The translations under genes were made by a program, and so were the position numbers. From positions 16,090,891-16,154,890 of the forward strand of contig JAJEKV010000027.1 in NCBI GenBank assembly GCA_021234155.1: a stretch of 64,000 bases of DNA, in the 5' to 3' direction. This document shows, piece after piece, positions 46,807-58,675 of the stretch. This DNA is from Isoetes taiwanensis. Lineage: Eukaryota > Streptophyta > Lycopodiopsida > Isoetales > Isoetaceae. Every line of letters starts with the position of its first letter. The first letter of the stretch is position 1. A model generated the notes under the pieces. The model made no database searches, had not been told where the DNA came from, and saw only the letters and a list, made by a program, of their open reading frames with translations.

Positions 46807-47772
46807 GGTCAGAGTTACATCTTTAAATTCTATTGGAGTATTTGATGCAGGATCTAAGTGATGAACATACGCACTGGTGTATACTGGTGCCAAATAGGAT
46901 AGACATATTGTCAGCACTGCCACATCATAGTCTCTCATACATACGTTTTATGCAGTGTGCTGCATGTTTATCTTCGATGTTGTGCCACATCGTCACCCCA
47001 GTCATTGTATTTGGCTTAGTTACATATCCCTTATGTAAACTATATTGAGCCTTGATGTGTTTGTTGGGGTCATGAGAAATGGGATTTGTTGCCAGTCAAA
47101 GACAACTTCGATTATCACAGCAGGGGAGAATTTAAATCATGGAAGAATTTTTGCAGCCAAACCACCACATGTGTGGCCATTGAAAGTGACTCCATGCTAG
47201 GGAGTGAAGTATAGGCTGTCTCTTGCTGGACCAACTGATATATCAGCCACCTATTGTCATAAAGTAGTTCTTTTTGTATCAATATATTAAGCATCCTTGA
47301 TAATCTGCTGCTGAACTACTGACATCTTTGGTCGCATCTGAAGTTGAGCCCTTGAGATAAGCAAGAGCATGTTTGGCTGTCTTCAATTATGTACTTTCTG
47401 CAGGAACCTGGTCAAAAATTCTAGTACAAACAAAATTTCAGGACAAGTAACTTTATGATAGAAAAGTGCATGCACAAGAACCCTCTTAATCTTAGATGAT
47501 CTATTGTAGCCTGAAAGCTTCCGTCCGCACTATGATTAGTCTGCAACTTCCCTGATGTACTTCTCAGGGATGTAGGTTCCATTTCGTTGATGTACTTCAC
47601 TAACTAAAAACAGAGTGAAAGTAAGTCTATAATGGCAAAGTGCTGACTTAATATAATCTTTTATGTCCGCAATAAGCTGTTAAAGGGGCTTGTAAGTTGC
47701 ATCAAGTTACTGCTTATGTTTTTTGACTTTTGAAGCAATGGATTTATTCGTACATGTTCATATCTATGCCAG

Positions 47773-47952
47773 GTTAAGTGGTTCAGTGTTGATCCAGAAG
47801 TTCACATAGAGAGGGATCAAATGAGTTGTTATTTGACGCGTACAACTGAAGAAACACATCAAATTATTCTGGATAACTTGCAAGAAACTCCGACATATGG
47901 AGGCTGGGTGGATGCAAAAGGTCCACGCTATTGTCCTTCAATTGAAGATAAG
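47773..47952 (+). pseudogene. mnmG: Captured MnmG (GidA) exon, downstream part
   Basis: 180 bp from gccag| to aag|gtaagt, phase 0. It reads [40 protein letters not shown] and [17 protein letters not shown], the conserved MnmG block around [13 protein letters not shown]. It lies downstream of and collinear with the exon at 46477, separated by about 970 bp of intron-like DNA. No stop or frameshift is present. Confidence 0.9.
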
Positions 47953-48683
47953 GTAAGTGATATTTTGACCAAATGAATGGTATGACCACGTAACAGCTAG
48001 TTCTCAAAAAGAGATAAAATATTCAAATTGTTGGGCTTTTGACTAGGTAAATCAAGCTTGTATAACATGTTTGAGATTTATTATACGATCCAGTTATCAG
48101 AAATTTCAACCTTCAAATAATATAAAGTTTGTAATGGGACAATTAAGGTGTATTCCTACCAGATAGAGGTTTGAACTGGACGGACTAAGCATATCCACCA
48201 CGAGGATAGAAGATGCTGATTGAGAAACTGTGGAACATTTTGTTTTTGCTTGGGCCTACTTTATAAGAGGAAGCCTCGATAGAGACGTAACGGGTTCGCA
48301 GCATTTTAGAAATGCGTAGTTGCCTTTACAACTTCACGATCTGCCTTTAAATAAATCCGCTTCTTTGATTTTCAACACAAAACTACAAAACAAATAATAT
48401 GCAAACACACCCTCGGGGCACTGGAGGGCAACCTCCGTGCGCAAGCACCTTGTTAATATTAGGTTAAGCCCTAAATTCGAATTAGGATTTTAGGTTAGGT
48501 TTCCACTTTAATAATGAATTATTAACATAGCTAACCTTGACTTATGAATAATTAATGTGCCATTAATTATTCATAATGACGTGTCATGTATTTATACTCA
48601 AAAAGGCGTATAAATATATGGAACGTCACAATTTCAATGGTGTTTGAACCAGAGTAAACTGTTCAAGAACCTATGCTCTGTTC

Positions 48684-48785
48684 ACCACGTGGTTATCTGG
48701 GACAAAAAACAGTGGTTAGCTCAGACAAAAGAGTGGTTAGCTCGGACAGAACAGTGGTTAACCCTGTCCGGTTAACCACATCCTG
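48684..48785 (+). repeat. Short tandem repeat around GTGGTTAGCTC(A/G)GACA
   Basis: About four degenerate units with a period near 25 bp. The last (GTGGTTAACCCTGTCC) is followed by the inverted GGTTAACCAC. Located just right of the minus-strand LTR element. Confidence 0.75.
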
Positions 48786-48962
48786 GAGTAGATTTACGGC
48801 GTTCCAATTTTTCGTTCCCTTTACCTTTCCTAGCAGCTGCATTTCTTGGCGCAACGAAGATCAGAGTCTACCTAGCACTCTTAGAGTTTATCCATCGATT
48901 CTGCAGACTATACCCACCATTTGTAGGATAAAGATATCAATATATATGGGCTTATGTAGCAA

Positions 48963-49666
48963 GTGCTCTTCCTCTAATTAAGAAGGTGGGTAACAAGAGA
49001 TGCTGGAACTTTGTTCAAGGTATTAAAGAAGGCAAGAAGCTAGTAAGTTCATGCTACAGATTGCTTACCTCCTCAAGTACTTTATCACCTTCTCGAAAAT
49101 GGCACTTACAGACTTTGCCTTCTCAATGGCAATCCATCTGGAACCTTGTTTGGTCTAAATATAATCCTCCAAAGGTAAATGTTCTACTTTGGCAGGTGAT
49201 TCATCGCTCTTTGAGAGTTAATAAGATGGTTCATCGCTTTAAGCCGGGAGTAAGCACACTTTGCCCAATGTGTGAGCGGTGCATTGAAACATTGGAGCAC
49301 TGTTTATATCTGTGTGCAGAGCTGAGTAGTCTTAGGTCCTGGCTGCATTCTCTTTTTGGAGTATCTTTGGATAGTCAGCACTTTCTTTTGGGTATTTATC
49401 CAAATCAGTGGACTGCTTCTAAAAGGATTGCATTTCACATGGCAAAGTCTTGGCTAATATGGAGTGTATGGAAGCGAAGGCGAAGAAAGGTCTTTTATGA
49501 TAAGCGTATTTCTTCTCAGGTGGTGCTTCAAGAAATTCGTAAGAAGTTGTATAATTGCTTTCAGATCTCCAATTGGCCCGATAGTATTAAAATTCCAATA
49601 TGGAGTGATCATCTAAAAGTGATTGATGCTTCAGGGACATTTCTTACTTCTGGAAGTACTTTGTAA
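48963..49666 (+). mobile_element. L1-type LINE ORF2 C-terminus with intact zf-RVT domain
   Basis: 226 codons without interruption from 48986: RKWHLQTLPSQWQSIWNLVW, then KVNVLLWQVIHRSLRVNKMV, CPMCERCIETLEHCLYLCAE (zinc-binding), FHMAKSWLIWSVWKRRRRKV and a stop at 49664. Upstream RT is missing, so it is 5'-truncated. Its reading frame is far better preserved than the copies at 9.2 and 14.7 kb, so it is younger. It is about 60% alike in wording to the 9.7-kb piece. Confidence 0.9.
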
Positions 49667-51058
49667 TATTTTGAGTGTATAATAGGAAGTAAAACACGTT
49701 CTTCTACCGTCCACAGAATTTAAACTTAACATGTTTCCACGAAAAGTGAATTGCAATCCAGGTTGCATTTCGGGGGCATCAGCAGGGATGACTACCCCAG
49801 AATGCAACATGGATTGCAATACTTATACAAAAATTTATACAGAAACTTAAAAAGAAGAATAGAAAAACAACCAATTTCTTCTCCCGTTTGCCTGTTCACC
49901 ATCGACTGGACCAAAAGGCCCATCCAGTTGGGTATGCTCTGTTGCAGCACTGCAGTAAATCTGAAAATTGACTTGCTACTAGTTTAGTGCTAAATCCTCT
50001 GCGTGCTGCAATGGTTATGGTTAAGATAGCTGCTTCGATGTTACTGGCCACCCTGATTGCATGAAAAAGTGTGGAAGTTAACTCCCACATATATATTATT
50101 CAATCCCTTTTCTTGCAACGTCTCTCATCCACAGAGATACATCCCTTCTTATTTGTGTCTATTTACAGATTTGTCTTTCTCTTTATGAATCTTTTCATAT
50201 CAATATAAAATACAGGGCATTTGTACCTCTTAATGTTTTATGCATATGTCTTAGGGCATTTCTCTAGTATTTTATAGCACGTGTTTTATTCTTCCTTTAG
50301 ATCTGCATTGCAATGCACATAATCAAAATATAAAACAAAATGTGTCCTATTATTAATTTTTTTTTGCATGTGTATTTTTGAATACATGATTGGTACAATA
50401 CAAGAAAATAATGGAGTTGGCAAGGATGGTGAGGACTTCATAAAAGTAACAAGGACGATGAAGACTTCGTAGAAGTAATAGATTGAAATTATGGTAAGTA
50501 ATGTGATCAAGCTTTGAGGAGCACCATATTTATCGGACGCTGTCATGTTATAGCCACGGGCATATCCGTGGTATATTCGTGTCTTTGACATGTTATAGCC
50601 ACGCCCAGAAAAAATTACACGGCGTTTTTGTGGACTTAGTGGATTTTTTGCCTTTTAAGGCTGGCTATAACATGCCCACGTCCGACATTTACCGCGATGG
50701 AAGCTTTGATATGTATAAAGTTTTCAAGCATGTGTACTTGGTTTTATGACCCAATGTAAAGACTTGTCTTATATTACTTTTTACCAAGAGACCTAGCTAC
50801 CTAGCTATGTGTGTGATGGCATGTACTACATGATGTTGTAATTGTGAATTTTTTAACGAGAAGAAGAGTTGAGCGAATATTATACAAGCTCATACACAGT
50901 ACGCACGACCCAATTCTGGATGGAGATTATTTTGTGCATTTTGATATGTCTGAATAATATATCTTATATATATTGTCTATAGCAACTATATATGTTCGAC
51001 TGTGACAAAAAACGCTATAGAAGTTTTGGTAAAATGTATATTATATCGAAGAATTGCC
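49667..51058. repeat. Dispersed duplicate blocks and a small palindromic MITE-like unit
   Basis: 49831-49957 matches 52835-52960, and 50572-50867 matches 52961-53250. The two blocks are contiguous in the second place but separated by about 600 bp here. Within the second block lies an 86-bp unit (50589-50674) bounded by perfect 13-bp inverted repeats CATGTTATAGCCA / TGGCTATAACATG. No gene is seen. Confidence 0.8.
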
Positions 51059-51590
51059 TGCAACGCTACCTACGTACACATCTGCCTATGAAGAAGCGAG
51101 GACTCATTGGCTCAATTCGCGCAGGTGCATATTGTCTTCGAATCAAGATAGGCAGATGGAATGGAGAGCCGCCATGACCGGGTTTGTCAGTGTTGCCAGG
51201 GGGGAGCCGTAGAGGATGACTGCCACACTCTGCAGAGCTGTTTCCAACATATGAACAAATTCGGACACAGTATGCTGAGTTGGTGAAGGCCTGACCAGCC
51301 GCAACATGTGCTATTGAACACAGCTTCGGTACGGAAGTTGGGATCATACCTTCAGGAGGTCATAGATATGGGGGCTCGGCTATAGCCTCGGACACTCACC
51401 TGACATGTACATATGTTCCATGATTTATATTTGTATGTTTGTGCAGTTTATTAGCATTCTTATTATCATCACGAGTTTTCCCTCAAAACCCCTTCGGGCC
51501 GGGGGGTTTTTAATCCGGACGGTAATAAGTTTGTTGTGCTCCTTTATTAGGTCCCATGGTTGATTAGTCTCCGTGGACGATAGACTCAAT
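51059..51590 (+). mobile_element. LINE 3' end, 5'-truncated copy with the empty site of the gag-only element
   Basis: Starts abruptly at CAACGCTACC and reads RYLRTHLPMKKRGLIGSIRA, with GAYCLRIKIGRW and further knuckle remnants (EDDCHTLQSCFQHMNK by changing frame). It then carries the same 3' UTR as 32946-33230 with its GC hairpin (about 51484-51515). At about 51278-51305 the sequence AGTTGGTGAAGGCCTGACC runs through the point where the TR-GAG element is inserted in the other copy. Confidence 0.85.
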
Positions 51591-53260
51591 TCATTCTATT
51601 ATATTCAATTCAATAACATCAAAGATAGTTTATAAGTTAATACTTATAACAAACGTGTTGGTACATAGAAGGTGGCATAACAAGATAGTCTATTTACAAC
51701 CAATGTCTTGGTACATAGAAGGTGGTGGACTAAGTATGCCAATTATGTTTTCTTACTCTTTTAAGTTTTCTTTTGGTCCAAACTTCACTTAGTGGATGTT
51801 TTTGAATATATGACACGACCTTTTATTAATGGCGGAGATGGTGATGACATAGAAAGGAGCAAAATCAAATATAGCATCTTGGATTAAAAAGGACAAAAAG
51901 ACCATCTTGAATGAAATAACCTAACTTCATTGCAACTACTAAAATGAATAAATGGTATGGGCCATGGAGACAAACTTTTATATTTACTCCTTGTTAAATC
52001 AACCTTAAAAAGCATCTTGAATGGTAGTGATAGTGTTGTTGTCATCACTCAATATGCCCAAACAAGTGGAAATTCTTTAGACAACTACTTAGAAACATCT
52101 ATAGTGCGTTTGTATGTATTCTACAAGTGGATGGTCCTTGTTGCAATGGCTTGTTCGCTAGGGGGCCCAACATGCTAGACTAACAATGGAGGCTTCACCA
52201 CATAGTTAATATCATAATCGATAAATGGTGGCATCCTCTCCTGAATGATGGACATGTGTAGAAAACATGGCCCAATAGGTCAGACTAATAATGAAGGCTA
52301 GCATATGGTTAATGTCAAATGGGAATTGGATAGACTCTGGGTACCCTCTCTGAATGATGCACATGTTTGGGAATGGGGTTCGACGAGGTACTAGATGACT
52401 GAGCATATGTTAAATCTGATCATGGGTAGCAAAAAGATTTGGATAGAGAGAATTAATTGCTAGCAATCCATATTAGTGTAATGTGGCCAAGTCTGGAACA
52501 ATGAGGCACATTGCACACAAACAAGCCTAATACCTACCAGGAAGTATTGATGTATTTCTAAATGGTAATTCATGTTTCTTGAAGGATCTAATTCTTTTTC
52601 TTTTTTCTTTTTTTCCAGAGGTTGGTATCATGTGCTTTATTTTGTTTTCTTAAAAAAGGAAATTACAAGGTAACGAGTGTTGGGCAAAGTCTGCAGCACA
52701 AAATAATTGGGACGTCCAGCTTTACATTTTCACAGTCCAACGTTGCTTTGTGTCGGATCTTTTTCTGTCAAAATTTTTGACGATTCCGGTATATGGCCGA
52801 CATGTTTTCTCACAACCAATACTTAACACCAGAAATTTACACGAAAACTTAAGAAGAAGGATAGAGAAACAACTAATTTCTTTCCCCTTTGCCCGTTCAC
52901 CATCGACTAGACCAAAACACCCGCCCGGTTGGGTATATGCTCTGCTGCAGCACTGTAGTGTATCCGTGTCTTTGACATGTTATAGCCACGCCCAAAAAAA
53001 ATTACACGCCGTTTTTGTGGACTTAGCGGTCTTTTTGCTATTTAAGGCTGGCTATAACATGCCCACTGTCTTACATTTACCGCAATGGTAAGTAATGTGA
53101 TAAAGCTTTGATATGTATAAAGTTTTCAAGCATGTGTACTTGGTTTTATGACCCAATGTAAAGACTTGTCACATATTATGTTTTACCAAGAGACCTAGCT
53201 ATGTGTGTGTACTACACGATGTAATTGTGGATTTTTTAACGAGAAGAAGGGTAAAATAGT
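51591..53260. repeat. Segmental duplicate, copy B, with second MITE-like unit
   Basis: 51600-52830 is collinear with 33231-34365. 52835-53250 matches the blocks at 49831 and 50572. The second 86-bp palindromic unit is at 52976-53061. Non-coding. Confidence 0.85.
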
Positions 53261-53800
53261 ATATTTTAATAATTTGTTGTTGTTCAGTATAGTAGGATGC
53301 CTGTGTGCAAATTTCCAAAGGTTGGCATCGTATTCGTTGTTTTGTTTTGTTAAAAATTATAAACGAAAATACAAGATACGTGCAAGAATGGCGCTATCGC
53401 CATAGCCAGAGCTCGAGAAAATGACAGGCAGTGTCGCCGGAATCCGAAGTACGCTCCAAGACAGAATCCTTCTTCCTTTCCTTCTTGCGCTCTGACACAA
53501 GGCTTAATCCAGCAATAACTTTCAGGGCCTCTGCTTCGCTATGCCATAGCCATACTCCGTTTATTATTATTCGTCACGGGAGCCCGATAGCCGGATGCCT
53601 CTTTCCACCGCAAAACGGTATAAAGGGCACGAGATTGAACCTCTCCCATAAATCCAGATCTGTACCCTTTTTTTAATCTGCTTCTGCCTTTGCACAATTA
53701 TTTCTGCAGAAGCGCACCATTGAGCTTCAAATGGCAGAAATCTGTTTCAAATATGCATTTTTGAGGTTGAAATGGTGAAAAGTCTTTGCAAGGACCAGCT
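53261..53800. promoter_or_regulatory. Upstream region and 5' leader of the APRR2-like gene
   Basis: Composition shifts to more G+C from about 53390, with a palindromic ATGGCGCTATCGCCAT (53389-53404). Short upstream ATGs lie at 53420, 53730 and 53771, before the chosen start at 53801. I cannot define a TATA box with confidence. Confidence 0.4.
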
Positions 53801-56794
53801 ATGATTTCGATGCAAGACACAGATTGGAAGGATTTTCCCACCGGTTTACGTGTTTTGGTGGTAGATAACGATGTGGAAGCTCTATTTGAGATTGAAGCTA
53901 GACTGCGGAGTCTAAAATACGAAGGTATCTATATGAAATCTGTAATAAAAACAGGAAAACTCGAAACCTGTGCTAGACTAATGTCCTTTGTGAATTTGAT
54001 AGCCACCCAAATGGTCAAGTATCGATTGACATCTCAGCTCGAATAAACTACTAATAAAGGCTTAATTTGAAGCGTAGTTAGCTATTTTTAGGCCTGAATG
54101 CCGAATATATAATAAGCCAACTATGGACGTGGTTTTTTCCAGCCACAGCAGTTTCAAATGAAGAAGACGCTTTGGTTGCCATTTCCGATCAACATCTTCC
54201 ATTCCATGTGGCCCTGGTCGAGGTAAAATTTCTTAGATCTCTTTGTTCTTTGGCTTGTTCATTATTCGGAGATTTAAGAGAAATACTCTTCTGGGATTGA
54301 AGGTCGACGGAATAAATGGGTTCCGTATTCTGCAGGCAGCAAAGAACTTGCCAGTGATCAGTAAGTCTGTTCCTCTTTTAAAGCAAAATGCCACCTTATT
54401 TTAGAAGATTAAACAGTTCCTTATTATGCAGTGATGTCTGGTACGCAGACCATGTCCATTGTGATGCAAGGCATTGCTGTAAGTATCGCAATCTTTTTAT
54501 ATTTCAGTGTCCAGAATCAGAAACTTAAATCCTTGCAATCTCAGTTAGGCGCTGCAGATTTCCTTCAAAAGCCTTTGACTGAAGAAAAACTGAAAAATAT
54601 CTGGCAGCATGTTGCCCGAAAGGTATTCTCATCTTCTTTTTGTTCTACTTACATAGGTATCTCAAACTAAGAAATTGAATACCTATACGCATGGTTATCC
54701 CCTTGGACAAGCATGGTCAACCCTTATGTGCAAGCAGGCGGAGATGAAGCCTAAAACTCTGCTTTGACATTTTTGTTATCAAGTTATTATAATCTAATCC
54801 TTAGCTGCAAGCATGCAGTTTTTATAGGCACATTATAATGTTTTGACCTTGCTCATTTCTTCAGGCACTGTGTCCAACATCTATAAAACTACTGGTGAAT
54901 GGCTCAATAAATGGTCCTCGGATTGGGAACTTGTCAATTCAGAAAGTTCCTATTAATCAAGATTCTCAGGAAACTACACTAGAAAAACCTAGGATATCAG
55001 AGATGATATCCAAAGATGAATGTTCAAGGTCTGAAAGTGTGAAGCATTTCAATTCTGAAACAGAGGATGTCATCTCAGAGACAGGCATGAAAAACAACCT
55101 TGACTATGCCATAATCAAGCATGAAGTGGACGAAGATGATGCAACTATGGCTAGTGGCATTATGGATGAAGAAGAAAAATTAGAAGCTGAGATTGGAAGC
55201 TATCTAAGAGTACCAGATAGATTGAATATGGATGAGTCTCTGGATTCTGGTGAAGTTCATGATCTTGAAATTAATGAAGCAGAAGCTAAATGCTTGACAA
55301 CTATGGAAGAAGAAAGAACACGGGCAGACCAAAAATCATGTAATTCTGCAGACTCTCTTGCTGTAGAGGAGAAGCGTGTAGGTTCATCCGAGACACATCA
55401 AAGCAATACAGGAGGCAAGCAAATCCCTACAAAGAAAAAGACGAAGGTGAAAACTAAGGACTCCTGCACTCTGTTATCTAACCTGAAGCTTTCGAACCTT
55501 ACACTGTGAGAATTTACATGCAGAAAAATTCTGTAGTTTCTCTAGTTTCCCCTCTCCACTCATTCACATGTTGCTAACACGACAGGTTGATTGGACACCA
55601 GAACTTCATCGTTTATTTGTTCAGGCGGTTGAGCAACTTGGAGTTAACAAGGCTATTCCATCACGAATACTGGAGCTCATGGGTGTCAAGTGTTTAACAC
55701 GCCACAACATAGCTAGCCATTTGCAGGTAACATAGGAAGTGTGAAAATGCAGATCCTTAAAAATGCGTTGTCTTAGCAACCAATAGTATAGTTAATGAAA
55801 TAAATACTCAGATTTTTTGAAACAAGAACTTGATTAGATGTCTGTCAATGGCTTTCCTTACTTCTTTACAGAAATATCGCAGTCATAGGAAGCATGTTAT
55901 GTGTCGTGAAGAGGCAAGTCGTCAGAAGTTCACATCTGATGCAACGTCATGGATGAGGTGTAAGCGAGATGGAACTGCAGGGCTTGCTAACAACATGATG
56001 CCTATTCAACCTCGCCCAGCTATTGGTATACCATATCCAAGTTCTCAAGCACATGGCACTGTTGCCGCTGCCCTACATGTTTGGGGTCATCCAGTAGCAA
56101 ATTCATGTGGGCAGGGTTGGCATTCAGTTGCAACAAGTTTGCCAGTTTCCCAACTGCCAGAAGTATCAAATTGGCAATATCCTATGGTAGGCAGATCTCG
56201 CTCTATTTCCACCATATTTCCTTATTGCTTTTGACATGTCTAAACATGAAACGCTTGCAAGGAACTTCAGATGCGAGATTGAGAATCTATAGTGTAATGC
56301 ATGCAGGTGTCTGTAGATGCTTGGGGACGTCCTATAGGAATGCCTGGGATGATGGTAAACATCTATGCTTATAACTGGTAGGATCATGATTGTGGAGTAA
56401 CTTGTTTTACTTTTGTAGGTTGCCCAACTGCCGTTATCTTCAGGAGAGCAACCTCTTGCTGTATCTGATTCTAAAGAGACGTCTTTTGCTGGAGCGACAG
56501 CTTCTAATGAGCTTGCTGACATGCATCCTGTAAGTAGATGGCTACACAGAGATAACAAAATGACGATTTAAAGGAAATAGGCATTTGACAGTATTTGCAA
56601 CTCTTATTATGCAGCCTAAAGAAATTGTGGATGCAGCCATTAAGGAAGCCCTTGCTAATCCACAAAGGTCACTACCTTTAGGACTTAAATCCCCTTCAAT
56701 GGACAGTGTCATATCAGAGCTCAACAAACAAGGCATCAGGACTGTTCCACCTTCGGGCTGTGGTAATTCGACGACCTCTCATTCTCACTGTTGA
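53801..56794 (+). CDS. APRR2: APRR2-like pseudo-response regulator/GARP transcription factor, 11 exons
   Basis: Exons 53801-53924, 54143-54222, 54303-54360, 54432-54478, 54545-54622, 54865-55446, 55586-55726, 55872-56186, 56307-56354, 56419-56529 and 56615-56794 total 1764 nt (587 codons plus stop). All introns are GT-AG and every junction keeps frame. Exons 1-5 form a receiver-like domain ([20 protein letters not shown] ... [20 protein letters not shown] ... [11 protein letters not shown]). The phospho-acceptor Asp is Glu, so this is a pseudo-receiver, as known for APRR2. Exon 6 is an acidic linker. Exons 7-8 hold the GARP (Myb-like) DNA-binding domain: [20 protein letters not shown], then [29 protein letters not shown]. 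The C-terminus has the GLK/APRR2 tail [20 protein letters not shown] and [20 protein letters not shown]2 and GLK proteins act in the nucleus on chloroplast development and pigment accumulation. The start was chosen as the first ATG giving the usual N-terminal distance to the receiver; an alternative Met is four codons on. Confidence 0.92.
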
Positions 56795-57237
56795 GTTAAA
56801 ATATATGTTCGTTCTGAATTTTTATGTTGGGGAATGAGTAGCCCATTAATGACAACGTGATTGTACAATATCATAAAAAAATATCTTGTCCTCCTTTATA
56901 GGCCTACCCCGAAAAGCCAACCAAAACGTGTGGAATTTACCTGGTGGTCCCATCACCTCCATCTTGAAATCTACTACAACAATAGTCCCCTTTTTTAATA
57001 CAAAAAATTTATCGCGGCGGCCAATGCTACCGTGAATATTTCTTTTGTTCAACCCGCTGCAAAAAAAGTTTTGTGCTAAGTCGAATAGATCTCAGTTCTG
57101 GATATGCTTGAGGTGCGAGAGAATATGCAGGAGTTAAACCTGCATTATTGCCGTCTGTTTTGTGCCCGGAGGATAGATAGGTGCTATAACTGATCACCAT
57201 GGGATTCCCATTATTGTCTGTCCCCTCTCTTCTTTTG
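56795..57237. other. 3' flank of APRR2; no gene
   Basis: Polyadenylation-like AATAAA variants are not clear. No coding signal seen. Confidence 0.45.
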
Positions 57238-57548
57238 GCATTCGATGACAGCCAGCGGGTTTTGGGCCTCGGTGGGGATTGCCCATTATTGACGACTTGA
57301 CCACTAGGCTGTTACCGCGATGGACATTTATTTTATTTTATTTTTGCATCTGATGACAGTCAGCGATGGCTTTTGGATGGGGGTCACCCGTTACCAATAG
57401 CTTGACCACTAAGCTATTACCGCGATGGATGTTCTTTTCATTTATTTCATTTGATTTTTTGCATCCAATGACAATCAGTGGGTTTTGGGCTTTGGATGGG
57501 GGTCGCCCATTACCAATAGCTTGACCACTAGGCTGGCATCACGATGGT
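57238..57548. repeat. Three tandem ~110-bp units
   Basis: Units start GCATTCGATGACAGCC (57238), GCATCTGATGACAGTC (57346) and GCATCCAATGACAATC (57461). Each contains GGGTTTTGGGC or its variant, TTGACCACTA(G/A)GCT and ends CGATGG. Spacing is 108 and 115 bp. Non-coding. Confidence 0.9.
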
Positions 57549-58670
57549 TATTTATTCTATTCTTTTGTTTCCTTTCTCTTGTATTCTTCAAAGAAAAAAA
57601 ATGAATGAGAGGGAATCCCATGGCAATCAGATAGCACGTCATCTATTGTACGGGCAGGGAAGGGGATTTTTTTTTTCTTGGCGTACCTTATCTGAATAAC
57701 TTCCGAATGGTATAACCTACAGAAGAGAACTAAAGAAGTCGTATGTACCTGTCTAAATAGTGGTCAGAGAAAACACACGTTAGCACAATTTGTCTAAATT
57801 GTCTGGAGATAAGAGGATCAGCACATCACTTGGTATTTGTGAAAGGCAGAGGACATATCTTACTTGAAGTTCAACTCCTTGCAGATGATACACTCCTACA
57901 TCATCTTTCGTAAACTGTACAAAGAAGAGCTAAAAAAGTACCTTATCAACAGAGCAGCTCCGTATAGACGATATTTTTAGTACGCCTCGACGTATTCTCT
58001 GGTGAGAGGGGGATGAGTGCATCTTCTCTCTTCCGCATGCGAGAAAGAGCCGTGTATAACTAGCCATGTACGAATACATCGGTGTGCAAGTCAATGATAA
58101 CGCGATCCAATTTCAGCCCCTGGCAGCTATTGAAGGTGGTCGAATAAGATAAACGGAGGGGCAATTGTCATCTGTGAATGATTTAGGGCCAGTTCTATGA
58201 TTGATAGAAAAAGTCAATTCTAGAAATCGGGTAGGTACATGCATCGTCCTGGGATGCCTCGTCTAGTACTTTCAACCATCATTCAATTAAATTGGGATTA
58301 TGTCTTAATTTTGGGACAAATTTCATATTCCATGTTCTTAGTAGCATATTCAAATTCACATATTTCATGTTGAAATTATGAAAATGTAATATCATATTAT
58401 TTGGAGAACAGACAACATTTTGTAAAATAGCACGATATCATATATAAATCTAATGAAGAAAGCATATCCACCTTGCAAAACTCATTCTAGCATTTATATA
58501 CACCGAGTCATTTCCACAAGGCTAGAGCTATCACAAAGCGAGTATATATCACATTTAAATTGCATCCATGCCAAACATGATTTTATATACCAAACCAAAA
58601 GCCAACCGAAAGAGTACTATCTAAATTAGAAATGTGTAAAAGAACTGAATAAAGAAAAAATCAATGCTTT
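57549..58670. other. Unassigned
   Basis: No gene, repeat or element recognised on either strand. Confidence 0.45.
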
Positions 58671-58675
58671 GGGCA

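Larger units (their letters stand above)
45232..48452 (+). mobile_element. 3.2-kb insertion carrying exons of at least two host genes (Helitron-like candidate)
   Basis: It interrupts the LTR at a T-run: the empty site is CCCTTTTTAATATT, the left flank ends CCCTTTTT (45231) and the right flank resumes TTAATATT (48453). At most a TT duplication is present. The left end is a GC-rich hairpin (GGGTTGCCCC TAA GGGGGCAAACCC, split here by the loop). The right end has two hairpins, GGAGGGCAACCTCC and GTGCGCAAGCAC, followed by CTTG. Inside are a WD40 exon and two MnmG exons with intact splice sites. Exon capture from unrelated genes with introns, a 3' terminal hairpin and no real target duplication fit the Helitron group. 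However, the canonical 5' TC, 3' CTRR and A|T target are not met, so the class is inferred only. Confidence 0.65.
34628..48630 (-). mobile_element. LTR retrotransposon on the minus strand, internally decayed, with nested insertions in its 5' LTR
   Basis: Left (3') LTR 34628-35810 and right (5') LTR 42403-48630 share ends TGTGACG...CGTCACA on the plus strand. The primer site, the polypurine tract and a near target duplication (ATTCC at 34623-34627, ATTTC at 48631-48635) show the element runs right to left. The internal 35811-42402 has no intact frame, so I cannot assign gypsy or copia. The right LTR is interrupted by a 1356-bp TRIM-like element and a 3.2-kb exon-carrying element. The left LTR is shortened by an internal deletion of about 470 bp relative to the right. 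Confidence 0.85.
42403..48630 (-). repeat. 5' LTR (right), split in three by two insertions
   Basis: LTR pieces are 42403-43224, 44586-45231 and 48453-48630, about 1.65 kb when summed. They are contiguous in the solo LTR and (apart from its deletion) in the left LTR. The first gap is the TRIM-like element and the second the exon-carrying element. Confidence 0.9.
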
